From: Coprococcus eutactus
GTDB taxonomy: Bacteria; Bacillota; Clostridia; Lachnospirales; Lachnospiraceae
NCBI RefSeq assembly: GCF_025149915.1
Contig: NZ_CP102278.1
Coordinates: forward strand, 62,001 to 126,000
Direction of reading: 5' to 3'
Length of the DNA: 64,000 nucleotides
The translations under genes were made by a program, and so were the position numbers. The notes under the pieces are model-generated. The model saw only the letters and a program-made list of their open reading frames with translations. It ran no database searches and had not been told where the DNA came from. This document shows positions 35,349-44,719 of the stretch, piece by piece (position 1 is the first letter of the stretch; every line of letters starts with the position of its first letter).

Positions 35349-35966
35349 ATGAATGGTGACAAAGCATTTGACGATTTCCTGTCGATAGACACGATGGAAT
35401 GTATCGGGGCTGAACGGCCCACAGAGGACAATAATATATATCAGGCTACATATTACAGAGATCTTGTGACGATATTTGATATGGTATCAATGGAACCAGA
35501 GGATACCCTGGTGGATTTTGGCTGCGGACTTGGCAGGGTGTTGTTCTATGGCAACTCCAGACATTACTGTAGGACCACTGGTATAGAGGCAGACAGGCAG
35601 GTGTACGACAAGCTGCTTGAAAATGCGGCTGGGTATCAGAAAAGATTCTATGATCAGGAAGATAGAATGTTGTTTTATAATATGCCGGCTCAGGAGTATG
35701 AAATTGCGGATGGCGACAATTATTTTTACTTCTTCAATCCGTTTTCAGCTGAAATATTCAGATCGGTTATAGACAATATAATAGACTCTGTCAGCAGATG
35801 CCCGAGGGATATATACCTGATGTTATACTATCCGACATTTGAGTATCAAAAGGTCATGCGCGACAGCAGATATTTTGTTCTCAAAAACATTGTGAAGCTT
35901 TCTGGATATGATGAGGATCCGGATGAGAAGGTGTATGTGTATCATATGTCAAGATATTTTGTTTGA
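35349..35966 (+). CDS. SAM-dependent methyltransferase-like protein
   Basis: 205 residues. SAM-binding motif I LVDFGCGLGRVLFYG at about residues 56-70, an acidic residue ending strand 2 (TTGIEADRQVY), and motif IV NYFYFFNPFSAE near residue 125. This NPF variant occurs in uncharacterised class I methyltransferases. No recognition domain is present. It lies 17 nt after the DUF1934 gene. Substrate unknown; ends 20 nt before a convergent gene. Confidence 0.75.
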   Translation: MNGDKAFDDFLSIDTMECIGAERPTEDNNIYQATYYRDLVTIFDMVSMEPEDTLVDFGCGLGRVLFYGNSRHYCRTTGIEADRQVYDKLLENAAGYQKRFYDQEDRMLFYNMPAQEYEIADGDNYFYFFNPFSAEIFRSVIDNIIDSVSRCPRDIYLMLYYPTFEYQKVMRDSRYFVLKNIVKLSGYDEDPDEKVYVYHMSRYFV

Positions 35967-35986
35967 TAGATCAGATATATCCAAAG

Positions 35987-36868
35987 TTAGGATGTCCTGT
36001 GTGAATGCGCATGTGTCATCAATATATATAACAAAATGAAACAGACGGTAAAGAGAACACCGGCAATTACGACAAATGATATGTATGCCGTTTGAGATGT
36101 AAGGAGTAACGAGGCTGTATCATATCCGCTCACCAGGTATGAAGACATATTTGTGATTATGTGGAGGATTATTGCTGGTGTGAGGGATGCGGACCAGTCG
36201 GTGAGCATCGCTAGCAGAATACCTGCCGGAAGAGCGTAACAGAACTGGATGATATTGCCGTGGAATACGCCAAACAACAGAGCTGAAGCGAGTACTGAAG
36301 CTGCTTTTGAGTGCTTGAACGTAAATGCACGCTGAAATGACTGTAGAGATATCCCGCGAAATATGAGTTCCTCTGCCACAGGGGCGATGAATATTACGGT
36401 TAGTATACGGAGTAATCCATTGTCAAGGGAGAATGATGAGCTTACCATTGATTTGTAGGATGCCATGAGATCTGGTCTGTAAAAATCAATGATGTTGAGA
36501 ATGCCGGTGGAAAACAGCTGCAGAGACAGGCCGGCGGCAAGAATCAGTAAAAATACAATAAAACCGCGCAGAATTGAAGATATCTTTGGAGAAGAGTCCA
36601 TTTCTGGGCGGTTTTTTTTCATGTTTCTTATGACATTATGTTTATGGCCGTCAGATGTTGTAAATATCCATGGGTTGGATATATACAGACATAATGCCAG
36701 GATAATGGCTGTTATATAAGACAACAGAGATACCAGTGTACCGATATCTCTGTTGTCTTTGCACAGTATCTGGACAATTGCAGATGTGCCATCCTGGATA
36801 AACACCATACACACAGGTGCCAGAACGGCGATTCCTGAATTGCGGAGGCTGACATGATGATCTTTCAT
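35987..36868 (-). CDS. CPBP-family intramembrane metalloprotease
   Basis: 293 residues with about eight membrane segments. CPBP (Abi) motifs: EELIFRGISLQSFQ (EExxxR), LFGVFHGN (FxxxH-x3-type), and a third His/Asn site in ILHIITNMSS. Related proteins are CAAX-type proteases, some giving bacteriocin self-immunity. The start is ATG 36868 with GAGG upstream; a longer open frame overlaps the neighbouring gene and is not used. Substrate unknown. Confidence 0.88.
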   Translation of the reverse strand: MKDHHVSLRNSGIAVLAPVCMVFIQDGTSAIVQILCKDNRDIGTLVSLLSYITAIILALCLYISNPWIFTTSDGHKHNVIRNMKKNRPEMDSSPKISSILRGFIVFLLILAAGLSLQLFSTGILNIIDFYRPDLMASYKSMVSSSFSLDNGLLRILTVIFIAPVAEELIFRGISLQSFQRAFTFKHSKAASVLASALLFGVFHGNIIQFCYALPAGILLAMLTDWSASLTPAIILHIITNMSSYLVSGYDTASLLLTSQTAYISFVVIAGVLFTVCFILLYILMTHAHSHRTS

Positions 36869-36899
36869 ATGGGCAACCTCCTTATCTCTGTACTGAATA

Positions 36900-37463
36900 T
36901 TACATTTTCTGGATCTTCTTTTCTCTTTCTCTTTCAGCCTTTGCCTTAGCTTTGGCATCGGCCTTCTGCTCCTTACTAAGTTTTGTCTCAGCCATATCTT
37001 TATCGTACATATTTTGATACTTTCTCTGCTTTGCACGGAGCTTTTCGCCAAATGTCTTCTTGCCAGGCTTCTCAACGACCTTTCCTCTGACGTTCTTGAC
37101 GCTGATTATGTAGATTCCGCTGACCATAGCCTTTACTTCGCCGCGTACAGGCATCTGATCATATATACCATCATCACAGATGAGGTTCATGATCTGAGGT
37201 CCGATCTTAGCTTTTACGATTGGCATCTTAGCCTTCTGATAACGCTTTGGAGTCTGTTCCATAACTATCTTAGGCAATCCTGCATCCCTCATAGGAAGCA
37301 TCTTCTTGTCGATGACAAGCATTGTTACAGGCTGTGCCTGTTCCTTCATCATTTCCTTCTGTGCTGCCTGCTTTTTCTGCATTTTGTTGCCGACTATATA
37401 CAGTGCAACAAATATACCGATAACGATAACCAGTATGATTATCAACCATATCCACCATGCCAT
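36900..37463 (-). CDS. Membrane-anchored conserved hypothetical protein
   Basis: 187 residues. An N-terminal membrane helix (WWIWLIIILVIVIGIFVALY) is followed by a basic helix, a central domain with a repeated hydrophobic pattern (TMLVIDKKMLPMRDAGLPK, GPQIMNLICDDGIYDQM, VSGIYIISVKNVRGK), and a lysine-rich coiled C-terminus (KEQKADAKAKAKAERERE). No known domain recognised. It sits between plsC and the CPBP gene on the same strand. Confidence 0.75.
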   Translation of the reverse strand: MAWWIWLIIILVIVIGIFVALYIVGNKMQKKQAAQKEMMKEQAQPVTMLVIDKKMLPMRDAGLPKIVMEQTPKRYQKAKMPIVKAKIGPQIMNLICDDGIYDQMPVRGEVKAMVSGIYIISVKNVRGKVVEKPGKKTFGEKLRAKQRKYQNMYDKDMAETKLSKEQKADAKAKAKAEREREKKIQKM

Positions 37464-37511
37464 GTTAAGTTCCTCCTGAAAATATTGTGTCGTCTGACTA
37501 TTATATCCTTA

Positions 37512-38252
37512 TCACTTTTTTGTTGCAAGGGGGAGATTCTTAACCCTTGCTTTCTGAATGAGCCCTGGAATGGTTTCGAGAACCTCCTTGCGCTCCTTTG
37601 GTTTCATTCCGTTTATGTCTATAGGGTCAAGAAATTCGATGACCACCTTGTGACTTCTGATAAAGTTGTGCTTGTTGGCCTCCATGATATTGTCTGTTCC
37701 GCATATGGATACAGGTACGATAGGACATCCAGCCTTCTGTGCGATCTTGTACGCTCCGTCCTTGAAAGGAAGAAGTTCTTCGCCGTCATTTCTGTGTCCT
37801 TCAGGAAATACCATCATGGAATGTCCGGATTTTACGATATCAGCTGACTGCATGATAGTCTCCAGTCCCTTCTTCAGGTCGGATCTGTCAAGGAATGTAC
37901 ATCCTATGTCCTTCATATACCATGGAAGGATAGGAACCTTCAGGATTCCGTCCTTGGACATAAATCCCAGAGGCCTGTCCAGTGCGTTGTGACAGCACAG
38001 TATATCGAAGAAGCTTCTGTGGTTGCCGACAAACAGAATAGGCTGATCCTTGGGCACCCGTTCCAGACCTATGACAGTGCACTTGGCACCACATATGAAC
38101 AGGACTATTCCAAAGAAGCCTTTGACCAGCTTCTGGGCGTGGCGGTACGCCTTTTCCTGATCCTTCTTAGCCAGAAGGTACAAATACAGGTGATACGGAG
38201 TACACAGGATGATGCCCAGAAAGGCAAATAAATATGCAAATATTGTTCTCAA
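37512..38252 (-). CDS. plsC: 1-acyl-sn-glycerol-3-phosphate acyltransferase
   Basis: 246 residues. Adds the second acyl chain to lysophosphatidate in phospholipid synthesis. N-terminal hydrophobic segment, then block I NHRSFFDI (NHx4D catalytic motif, about residues 77-84), block III FPEGHRNDGEE and block IV CPIVPVSICGT. Membrane-associated. It lies 60 nt downstream of malQ on the same strand. Confidence 0.92.
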   Translation of the reverse strand: MRTIFAYLFAFLGIILCTPYHLYLYLLAKKDQEKAYRHAQKLVKGFFGIVLFICGAKCTVIGLERVPKDQPILFVGNHRSFFDILCCHNALDRPLGFMSKDGILKVPILPWYMKDIGCTFLDRSDLKKGLETIMQSADIVKSGHSMMVFPEGHRNDGEELLPFKDGAYKIAQKAGCPIVPVSICGTDNIMEANKHNFIRSHKVVIEFLDPIDINGMKPKERKEVLETIPGLIQKARVKNLPLATKK

Positions 38253-38312
38253 TATTATAATTCTCCTTATGCTATTTTAAATGTTCCAGCATTGATTCGA
38301 CTCGTCGTATGA

Positions 38313-39881
38313 TTACTTCTCCTCAGAATTCTTCTTCTCCGGTATTGGAGTATATCTTCCATAGAGCTTTGATGTCTCAAGAAGCCTGTCTGACAACTGC
38401 TTGCTCAGGTCTGAGGCTTTGAATCTCCATGCCCAGTTGCCCTCTCCAACGCCTGGCGTGTTCATACGTGCCCATGAGTCGAGCTTTAGCACGTCCTGCA
38501 TAGGAACGATGGCCATGTTGGCAACAGAAGAGAAGCATGCTCTTATCATAACCCAGCAGATATCACTCGCATCAGTGCTGTAGTATCTTCTGAGTTTATC
38601 CTTTGAAGCCTCATAAGCATGCGTATACCATCCAAGGGTGGTGTCGTTGTCGTGTGTTCCTGTATAGCATACACAATTAGGTGTATAGTTATGTGGAAGG
38701 AAGTCGTTCTCGTTTGGATTTTCAAATGCAAACTGAAGGATCTTCATTCCAGGAAGTCCGAATTTGTCTCTGAGTTCTATGACTGAATCATCTATCTCGC
38801 CGAGATCCTCGGCGATGATAGGAAGATGGTAGCCGAGATTAGCTTCAAGCTGTGTGAAAAAGTTCAGCCCTGGAGCTGGCTTCCACTCGCCGTTGATGGC
38901 GGTCTCCTCACCGTAAGGCACTGCCCAGTAACGGTCAAATCCTCTGAAGTGATCTATCCTGAGGAAATCTGTTACTGTGAGCTGATATTTGATTCTCTCT
39001 ATCCACCATGCATAGCCTGTCTCGGTATGCTTTTTCCAGTTGTACAGAGGGTTGCCCCAGAGCTGACCGGTAGCTGAGAAATAATCTGGTGGAACACCTG
39101 CAACCTCGATAGGGTATCCCTTTGAATCCAGCAGGAACAGTTCCTGATTGGACCATACGTCTGCGCTGTCCCATGCGAGGAATATAGGTGTGTCACCTAC
39201 TATACTGATTCCGAGATCATTTGCATATGTCTTGAGGGCCTGCCACTGCTCTGCAAAAAGGAACTGGAGGAAGTTGTAATATCCGATTCCATTGGCAAGC
39301 TTCTTCTTCCATGTGGTCTTCTGCCTTGCAGTCGGCTTCTTGAGTGAATCATCCCACATGTACCAAGGCATTCCCTCGTGCGCATCCTTACCGGCCATGA
39401 ACAGTGAGTAGTCGGCGAGCCAGGTTGTATTCTTGACAAATGCATCAAATTTTGCCATGAGTTCCTCGTCTCTTGACATATCATCTGTATAGTCAGCGTC
39501 GATAAATCTCTCATACGCTTTCTTCAGAAGTCCTGTCTTGAATTCTATAAGTGTTCCATAGTCGATCTTCTCAGGATCCCAGTCAGGCATAGCTGAGAAA
39601 TCCTCATCGATAAGTAACTTTTTCTTCTTGAGGTAGTCGATATCAATGATAAGTGGCTGACCGGCAAATGCTGAGAATGGCTGATAAGGTGAATCGCCAA
39701 AGCCGGTATGACCAAGTGGAAGTACCTGCCACAGATTTAATCCTGACGCTGCAAGAAAGTCGATGAACTGATAGGCGCCCGGACCAAGATCACCGATTCC
39801 GTAAGGACTTGGAAATGATGTCGGATGAGCCAGAATACCAGCGTATTTCTTAGGCTTTTTTTTGTTGTTCTGTTCTAACAT
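38313..39881 (-). CDS. malQ: 4-alpha-glucanotransferase (amylomaltase, GH77)
   Basis: 522 residues. Transfers alpha-1,4-glucan segments between maltodextrins, supplying longer chains for glycogen phosphorylase. Signatures: GILAHPTSFPSPYGIGDLG, nucleophile Asp in FLRIDHFRGFDRYWAVP, acid/base Glu in IIAEDLGEID, and CYTGTHDNDTTLGW. ATG 39881 follows AAAGAGGATATAT; an N-terminal extension into the upstream palindromic region is rejected because GH77 starts near this point. It probably acts with glgP (1.7 kb) and pgi (59.7 kb). Confidence 0.95.
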   Translation of the reverse strand: MLEQNNKKKPKKYAGILAHPTSFPSPYGIGDLGPGAYQFIDFLAASGLNLWQVLPLGHTGFGDSPYQPFSAFAGQPLIIDIDYLKKKKLLIDEDFSAMPDWDPEKIDYGTLIEFKTGLLKKAYERFIDADYTDDMSRDEELMAKFDAFVKNTTWLADYSLFMAGKDAHEGMPWYMWDDSLKKPTARQKTTWKKKLANGIGYYNFLQFLFAEQWQALKTYANDLGISIVGDTPIFLAWDSADVWSNQELFLLDSKGYPIEVAGVPPDYFSATGQLWGNPLYNWKKHTETGYAWWIERIKYQLTVTDFLRIDHFRGFDRYWAVPYGEETAINGEWKPAPGLNFFTQLEANLGYHLPIIAEDLGEIDDSVIELRDKFGLPGMKILQFAFENPNENDFLPHNYTPNCVCYTGTHDNDTTLGWYTHAYEASKDKLRRYYSTDASDICWVMIRACFSSVANMAIVPMQDVLKLDSWARMNTPGVGEGNWAWRFKASDLSKQLSDRLLETSKLYGRYTPIPEKKNSEEK

Positions 39882-39913
39882 AATATATCCTCTTTTCATA
39901 ATATGTAAAACCA

Positions 39914-40044
39914 CAGAGCCATGCCACCTCACAGTCTCTTCGAGCCTGTTCGGTGCGGCGTATCCGCCGTATAGCACAATATAAGAAATGTCTTGTTCAT
40001 GCAAGCATGACAAGCCACTTCTTATATTGTGCTGCATGGCTCTG
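39914..40044. repeat. Large nested palindromic element upstream of malQ
   Basis: Three nested stems: CAGAGCCATGC (39914-39924) with GCATGGCTCTG (40034-40044); GCACAATATAAGAA (39974-39987) with TTCTTATATTGTGC (40019-40032); CTTGT (39992-39996) with ACAAG (40010-40014) enclosing CATGC-AA-GCATG. Side hairpins are possible in the left arm. It could be a leader attenuator of malQ or a mobile palindrome. Confidence 0.7.
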
Positions 40045-40094
40045 AACGGTAACATTATACAATACTATATGTAATAGTTGCAAGGTAATAGTGC

Positions 40095-40124
40095 TTGACA
40101 GCGGGCTGTGTGCTAACTTATTAT
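40095..40124 (+). promoter_or_regulatory. Promoter of pncB
   Basis: TTGACA (40095-40100), 18-bp spacer, TATTAT (40119-40124), leaving about 95 nt of leader. Confidence 0.65.
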
Positions 40125-40226
40125 AAGTGGAAGTATTTGAACTTGCGTATACTTCCGTATTTCCGTGATATATGGCGGTTAAGCCGTATGTGTGGAGCGG
40201 ATAAAAAGAGAAAGAAGAGTATAAAA

Positions 40227-41429
40227 ATGGAAAGAATAATCACAAGCCTGCTTGAAACGGATATGTACAAGTTTAGTATGGGACAGGCGATTTACCATCA
40301 GTTCAGTGACTATAAGACAACATGGTCATTCAAGTGCAGGAATACTGACGTGTTCTTCACAAAGGAGATGGTTGATGAGATCAAGAGACAGATACAGCTC
40401 TACTGTGATCTGAGATTTACAGAGGAGGAGCTTGAGTATCTGCACAATATCAAGTGGATAAAGGGTTCTTATGTTGATTTTCTGAGACTCTGGAAGGCAA
40501 GATATGAGGACTTTGAGATATCAGATGACGCTGAGTGTGGACTGAAGATAGAGGCGAGAGGCACTTGGCTCAATACTTCCATGTATGAGATACCTACTCT
40601 GGCTATAGTGAATGAGGTCTACTTCAGAATGAACGATGACTATGATAAGCTGCTTGCATCATTCAGGGAGAAGCTTGATGAGAAGGTCCGAAAAGTCGAG
40701 ACCGGAGAGTATAACCTTGGAGCTTTCAGTGAGTTTGGACTCAGAAGAAGACTTTCGGCTGAAGCTCAGGAGCTTGCAGTCAAGGAACTTAGCAAGCGCA
40801 AGTATCCGGGTTCAACATTTGTCGGAACAAGTAATGTATATCTGGCAAGGAAGTATGATCTGGTTCCGGTTGGAACTATGGCGCATGAGTGGATCATGTG
40901 TGTTGGACAGGGTAATCATAAGCACAATCCTGCATATTCCAACTGGTATGCATTGGATGCATGGGTTAAGGAGTATGGAGTGCTGAACGGAACAGCTCTC
41001 ACTGATGCCATCACAACAGATTGCTTCCTGAAGGATTTCCAGCTCACATATGCGACACTTTTCAGTGGGGTGAGACACGACAGTGGCGATCCTTATGAGT
41101 GGGGCGACAAGATGGTTCATCATTATGAGAAGCTTGGACTTGATCCAAAGACCAAGACACTTCTGTTCAGCGACAGCCTTGATTTCGAGAAAGCAGACAA
41201 ACTCAACAGCTATTTCAAGGACAAGATCAAGGTTGCATTTGGAATAGGAACATATATATCCAACGATACGTGCGATGAACCGCTCAACATAGTTATGAAG
41301 ACTACAGCATGTAACGGCATGGATGTTGCCAAGATATCTGATGATAAGGGTAAGGGCATGTGCAAGAATCCAGATTATGTCCATTATCTCAACAGATGTA
41401 TCAAGTGGCGTATGGAGAATGATAAGTAA
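40227..41429 (+). CDS. pncB: Nicotinate phosphoribosyltransferase
   Basis: 400 residues, the length of the enterobacterial enzyme. Makes nicotinate mononucleotide from nicotinate and PRPP in NAD salvage. Signatures: LLETDMYKFSMGQAIYHQF, FSEFGLRRRLS with the His/Arg active-site region, GTSNVYLARKYDLVPVGTMA, FSGVRHDSGDPYEWGDK, AFGIGTYISND. ATG 40227 is used; the open frame extends upstream without a good start. The 3' side carries a triple-hairpin spacer before degV. Confidence 0.95.
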   Translation: MERIITSLLETDMYKFSMGQAIYHQFSDYKTTWSFKCRNTDVFFTKEMVDEIKRQIQLYCDLRFTEEELEYLHNIKWIKGSYVDFLRLWKARYEDFEISDDAECGLKIEARGTWLNTSMYEIPTLAIVNEVYFRMNDDYDKLLASFREKLDEKVRKVETGEYNLGAFSEFGLRRRLSAEAQELAVKELSKRKYPGSTFVGTSNVYLARKYDLVPVGTMAHEWIMCVGQGNHKHNPAYSNWYALDAWVKEYGVLNGTALTDAITTDCFLKDFQLTYATLFSGVRHDSGDPYEWGDKMVHHYEKLGLDPKTKTLLFSDSLDFEKADKLNSYFKDKIKVAFGIGTYISNDTCDEPLNIVMKTTACNGMDVAKISDDKGKGMCKNPDYVHYLNRCIKWRMENDK

Positions 41430-41445
41430 CTTTTCGTAAGGAGGT

Positions 41446-41534
41446 GGCGCACTGGGTGCGCCGTCACTAAGCTGGGCTTAGTGACATCTTGCGAAGCACG
41501 CAGACGCCGCGCGTAGCGCATTTCATGCGTCTGC
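41446..41534. repeat. Three consecutive hairpins between pncB and degV
   Basis: GGCGCAC-TGG-GTGCGCC (41446-41462), GTCACTAAGC-TGG-GCTTAGTGAC (41463-41485) with no gap between them, then GCAGACGC (41500-41507) with GCGTCTGC (41527-41534). The first two share a TGG loop. There is no T tail, so termination is unlikely. Confidence 0.7.
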
Positions 41535-41564
41535 TCATTAGTAAAAAATGGAGTTTTGTGAATT

Positions 41565-42443
41565 ATGGGAAAAATAATTATAATGACAGATTCTGCCAGT
41601 GATATTTCGGAGAAGGAGGAGAAGGAGCTTGGAATCAAGATTCTTCCTTTCCCGGTCGTGATAGGCGGCAAATCTTATCTGAGCAGGGTTGATTTTGACA
41701 ATGAGGGCTTCTACAAGCTCATGGCAGAGAATGATGATCTTCCAAAGACATCACAGATCACTGCATATCAGTTTGGAGAGGTGTATAAGGAACTGGTTGA
41801 ACAGGGCTATACGGATATTATATATGTAAGTATCAACAAGGATGGATCTGCATCATATGCAAATGCAAAGCAGGCCGCAGATCAGTTTGAGGAGGAATAT
41901 CCTGAGTGTGCCGGGAAGTGCAGTATATATGTATTTGACGGAATAGGATATAGCGGACAGTATGGGTATCCTGTCATTGTGGCAGCGCGGATGGTGCAGG
42001 AAGGCAAGGATGCCAAGGACATCGTGTGGTACCTGAAGGATGAACTCCCAAAGAGAAGGATATACTTTGGAATATATGGACTCAAGTATGCGGCCAAGTC
42101 AGGAAGAATCCCAAGCGCTGCAGCTCTGGTTGGAGATGCACTTGGCGTGAAGCCTATCATGAAGATCTGGGCAAATGAGATCGTGACAGCAATCAAGTGC
42201 CGCGGTGAGAAGAAACTCATGGCAAAGATGGTGGATGTCACAGTAGAAGAGATGGAGCCAGGTTCAGAGTACCAGGTAGTATACGGAAATGATGAGACCG
42301 TCAGAGATGAGCTGACAGCTCGTATGACGGAGAAGGTTGGATATGGCCCATCAGACTATTTCCAGATCGGGGCAGCAGTTGCATCCAATGCAGGACCAAA
42401 GGTTGTTGGAACTATCTTCAATGTGAAGAAAGAACTGAGATAG
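41565..42443 (+). CDS. DegV family fatty-acid-binding protein
   Basis: 292 residues. DegV fold: IIIMTDSASDISEKEEKELG, LPKTSQITAYQF (TSQ/S fatty-acid carboxylate site), YVSINKDGSASYANAK, LKYAAKSGRIPSAAALVGD, LGVKPIM, IGAAVASNAGP in place of the usual GPGTLG. DegV/FakB proteins carry a fatty acid for phosphorylation by FakA. No fakA is in this window. ATG 41565 lies 135 nt after pncB. Confidence 0.9.
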   Translation: MGKIIIMTDSASDISEKEEKELGIKILPFPVVIGGKSYLSRVDFDNEGFYKLMAENDDLPKTSQITAYQFGEVYKELVEQGYTDIIYVSINKDGSASYANAKQAADQFEEEYPECAGKCSIYVFDGIGYSGQYGYPVIVAARMVQEGKDAKDIVWYLKDELPKRRIYFGIYGLKYAAKSGRIPSAAALVGDALGVKPIMKIWANEIVTAIKCRGEKKLMAKMVDVTVEEMEPGSEYQVVYGNDETVRDELTARMTEKVGYGPSDYFQIGAAVASNAGPKVVGTIFNVKKELR

Positions 42444-42465
42444 AAGATAAATATGAGATGTAATT

Positions 42466-42510
42466 AAAAGTGGCAGATGTCTGTATATATGACGCCTGCC
42501 ACTTTTCCTT
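42466..42510. terminator. Bidirectional terminator between degV and maf
   Basis: AAAAGTGGCAG (42466-42476) and CTGCCACTTTT (42496-42506), 11-bp perfect stem with a 19-nt loop. The bases from 42511 to 42626 show nothing further. Confidence 0.88.
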
Positions 42511-42626
42511 TGGACAGATTATTAATCATACGTAAGATAAACTGCCCTCTGCATGAAGAACTTTCAAGGCAGTTGAGTGTACAAATGCGCACTACTATGA
42601 CGGTAGCAAGTTGGTGGTTAGTATAC

Positions 42627-43247
42627 CTACTCTCCCAATACTAATTCCTCAAGCTCGTGATAGACTCTGGCAAGCGGCAATCCAACAACATTGTTGTAGT
42701 CGCCCTCAATTCCCTTGACGAACAGACCGCCCTTGCCCTGAATTCCATAGCTTCCGGCTTTGTCAAACGGCTCATTTGTGGCGAGGTACTGGATTATCTC
42801 GTCGTGGGATACAGGATAGAAGGTGACATCCGTCTTCTCATAGAATGAGCTGGATGACTTGGCTCTTCCGTTCACATATATCAGGCATACACCGGTGTAC
42901 ACCTGATGCGTCTGGTCGGACAGACTGTTCAAGGTGTTGTATGCATCGTCGTAGTCGTAAGGCTTACCAAGAATCCTTCCGTTCAGCGATACAACAGTGT
43001 CTGCGCCGAGGACAACGAAGCGTTCAGGAAGCTTTTTAACCCGTCTTACAACATCCTGGGCGATGAGCCTGTTGCACACTTCATCTGCCTTCATCTTGGC
43101 AAGGAGCATCACATATTCTGATGGGGCCATCACCTCAAGATCTTCCTCAGATAGGCTTGGGCACACATCGAAGTCATATCCCGCCTGAGCCAGAAGTTCT
43201 TTTCTTCTAGGCGATCCGGAGGCGAGAATTATCTTTATGTTAGTCAT
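42627..43247 (-). CDS. maf: Maf-family nucleotide pyrophosphatase
   Basis: 206 residues. Hydrolyses non-canonical or modified nucleoside triphosphates. IILASGSPRRKELLAQAG at the start, FVVLGADTVVSLNGRILGKP in the middle and DKAGSYGIQGKGGLFVKGI with the catalytic/metal region near the C-terminus. ATG 43247. Single gene, facing degV. Confidence 0.93.
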   Translation of the reverse strand: MTNIKIILASGSPRRKELLAQAGYDFDVCPSLSEEDLEVMAPSEYVMLLAKMKADEVCNRLIAQDVVRRVKKLPERFVVLGADTVVSLNGRILGKPYDYDDAYNTLNSLSDQTHQVYTGVCLIYVNGRAKSSSSFYEKTDVTFYPVSHDEIIQYLATNEPFDKAGSYGIQGKGGLFVKGIEGDYNNVVGLPLARVYHELEELVLGE

Positions 43248-43356
43248 ATGTTATATCTCTATACTTTCCTAAATTAATTTTGTATAAACAAGATTAGTGC
43301 AATAATATCTATACCGATAAGACATGATATTGATATAGAAACTCATACACAGATCA

Positions 43357-44544
43357 TTATTTACACATCTTAATAGCCTTCTCAAACAGTGGCAGAGAAC
43401 GCTCAACCATATCTGTTGTAGTACAGTAAGCCAGTCTCATATGTCCTGGGCACATGAAGCTGTCACCGGGAACAAGGATCAGGTCAAGCTCGTGGGCTGT
43501 CATGTTACAGAACTCATTTGCATCTGCGATAGGAGTCTTAGGGAACATGTAGAAGGTTCCGCCCGGCTCAACACACTCATATCCCATGGCGGTGAGTTCT
43601 TTGTACAGGATGTTCTTGTTCTTCTCATAGATTGACAGATCAGATGTCTCATCAAGCACCTTTGCAACTCCGAGCTGTATCAGAGATGAAGGACAGTTGT
43701 GTCCTGTGAAACGTGATACCTGTCCGCACATGTTGATGATGAGCTCGGCATCCCTGCACTTAGGGTTTACAGCCACGTATCCGATACGCTCTCCAGGCAG
43801 TGACAGAGACTTGCTGAATGAGTAGCAGCATATGGTGTTGTCGTAGAACTTTGAGATGAATGGCGAATCAGTTCCCTCAAATACGATCTCTCTGTAAGGC
43901 TCGTCTGATATAAGGTAAATGTCATGTCCGTACTCCTCCTGTTTCTCTGAGAGGATCTGGGCAAGACGTGTTATAGTCTCGGTCGAGTAAACGATTCCTG
44001 ATGGGTTGTTTGGTGAGTTGATGAGGATTGCCTGAACATTTGGGTTCATCATCTCGAGGAATGCGTCAAAGTTGATCTGGAATGAAGTTATGTCCGCGGG
44101 AACGACCTTGAGAACAGCACCGGTTCCGTCAACGTATGGTACATACTCAGGGAAGTAAGGGGCAAATGTGATGACCTCGTCACCCGGCTCCGTGACACAT
44201 CTGATGGCGTGGGCCAGGGCTCCGGCAGCACCTGATGTCATGAAAATGTCCTCAGGAACATACTCCATGCCGAAACGGCGGTTCAGTGATTCTGCGACAG
44301 CCTTTCTTACAGAGTAGATGGTAAGTGTAGGGCTGTAGCCGTGAAGTGCCAGGGAATCCTCATTCTGGATAAGGTCGATAAGTCCCTTGTTGAAGTCATC
44401 CGTGGTAGGCACAGATGGATTGCCTATAGTATAGTTGAACACATTCTCAGCACCGATCTCAGCGGCACGCTTTGAAGCATACTGCGCAAATTCCCTGATG
44501 ATGGAAGTGTTGTTTAACATTGCTGAATATTTCTTTGAAATCAT
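43357..44544 (-). CDS. PLP-dependent aminotransferase (class I/II, AspC-like)
   Basis: 395 residues, fold-type I. FNYTIGNPSVPTTD, YSPTLTIYSVRKAVAE, FMTSGAAGALAHAIR, INSPNNPSGIVYS (Asn for PLP), LISDEPYREI (Asp/Tyr), and the Schiff-base Lys in CYSFSKSLSLPGERIGYV. C-terminal Arg in HMRLAYCT binds the substrate carboxylate. Amino-acid specificity cannot be read off. GGAGGACTTCC precedes ATG 44544. An apparent terminator lies 130 nt upstream on the same strand. Confidence 0.92.
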   Translation of the reverse strand: MISKKYSAMLNNTSIIREFAQYASKRAAEIGAENVFNYTIGNPSVPTTDDFNKGLIDLIQNEDSLALHGYSPTLTIYSVRKAVAESLNRRFGMEYVPEDIFMTSGAAGALAHAIRCVTEPGDEVITFAPYFPEYVPYVDGTGAVLKVVPADITSFQINFDAFLEMMNPNVQAILINSPNNPSGIVYSTETITRLAQILSEKQEEYGHDIYLISDEPYREIVFEGTDSPFISKFYDNTICCYSFSKSLSLPGERIGYVAVNPKCRDAELIINMCGQVSRFTGHNCPSSLIQLGVAKVLDETSDLSIYEKNKNILYKELTAMGYECVEPGGTFYMFPKTPIADANEFCNMTAHELDLILVPGDSFMCPGHMRLAYCTTTDMVERSLPLFEKAIKMCK

Positions 44545-44674
44545 GGAAGTCCTCCTGTAATTTTATAGATATTGGTATATACAAAATCCGGACGGTTTAT
44601 GAATGCTGCCGTCTGACTGTGTAACCTGATGTATTTCATAATAAATACCAATATAAATATACAGTTACAGACAC

Positions 44675-44719
44675 AAAAAAACAAGAGGTAACAGACCGGG
44701 GAGATCTGCTGCCTCTTGT
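44675..44719 (-). terminator. Minus-strand terminator-like hairpin in the aminotransferase leader
   Basis: Minus-strand reading: ACAAGAGG (44712-44719), 23-nt loop, CCTCTTGT (44681-44688), then seven T. No minus-strand gene precedes it, so it may end a short leader RNA. The rest of 44545-44861 has no gene. Confidence 0.6.

Noticed and set aside
37014-37847. A 277-codon plus-strand open frame opposite the 36.9-kb membrane protein gene and plsC
   Set aside because: Antisense to two supported genes, Leu/Cys/His-rich shadow composition, no recognisable domain.
40812-41384. A 190-codon minus-strand frame opposite pncB
   Set aside because: Shadow of a well-supported enzyme gene; no start signal and no family features.
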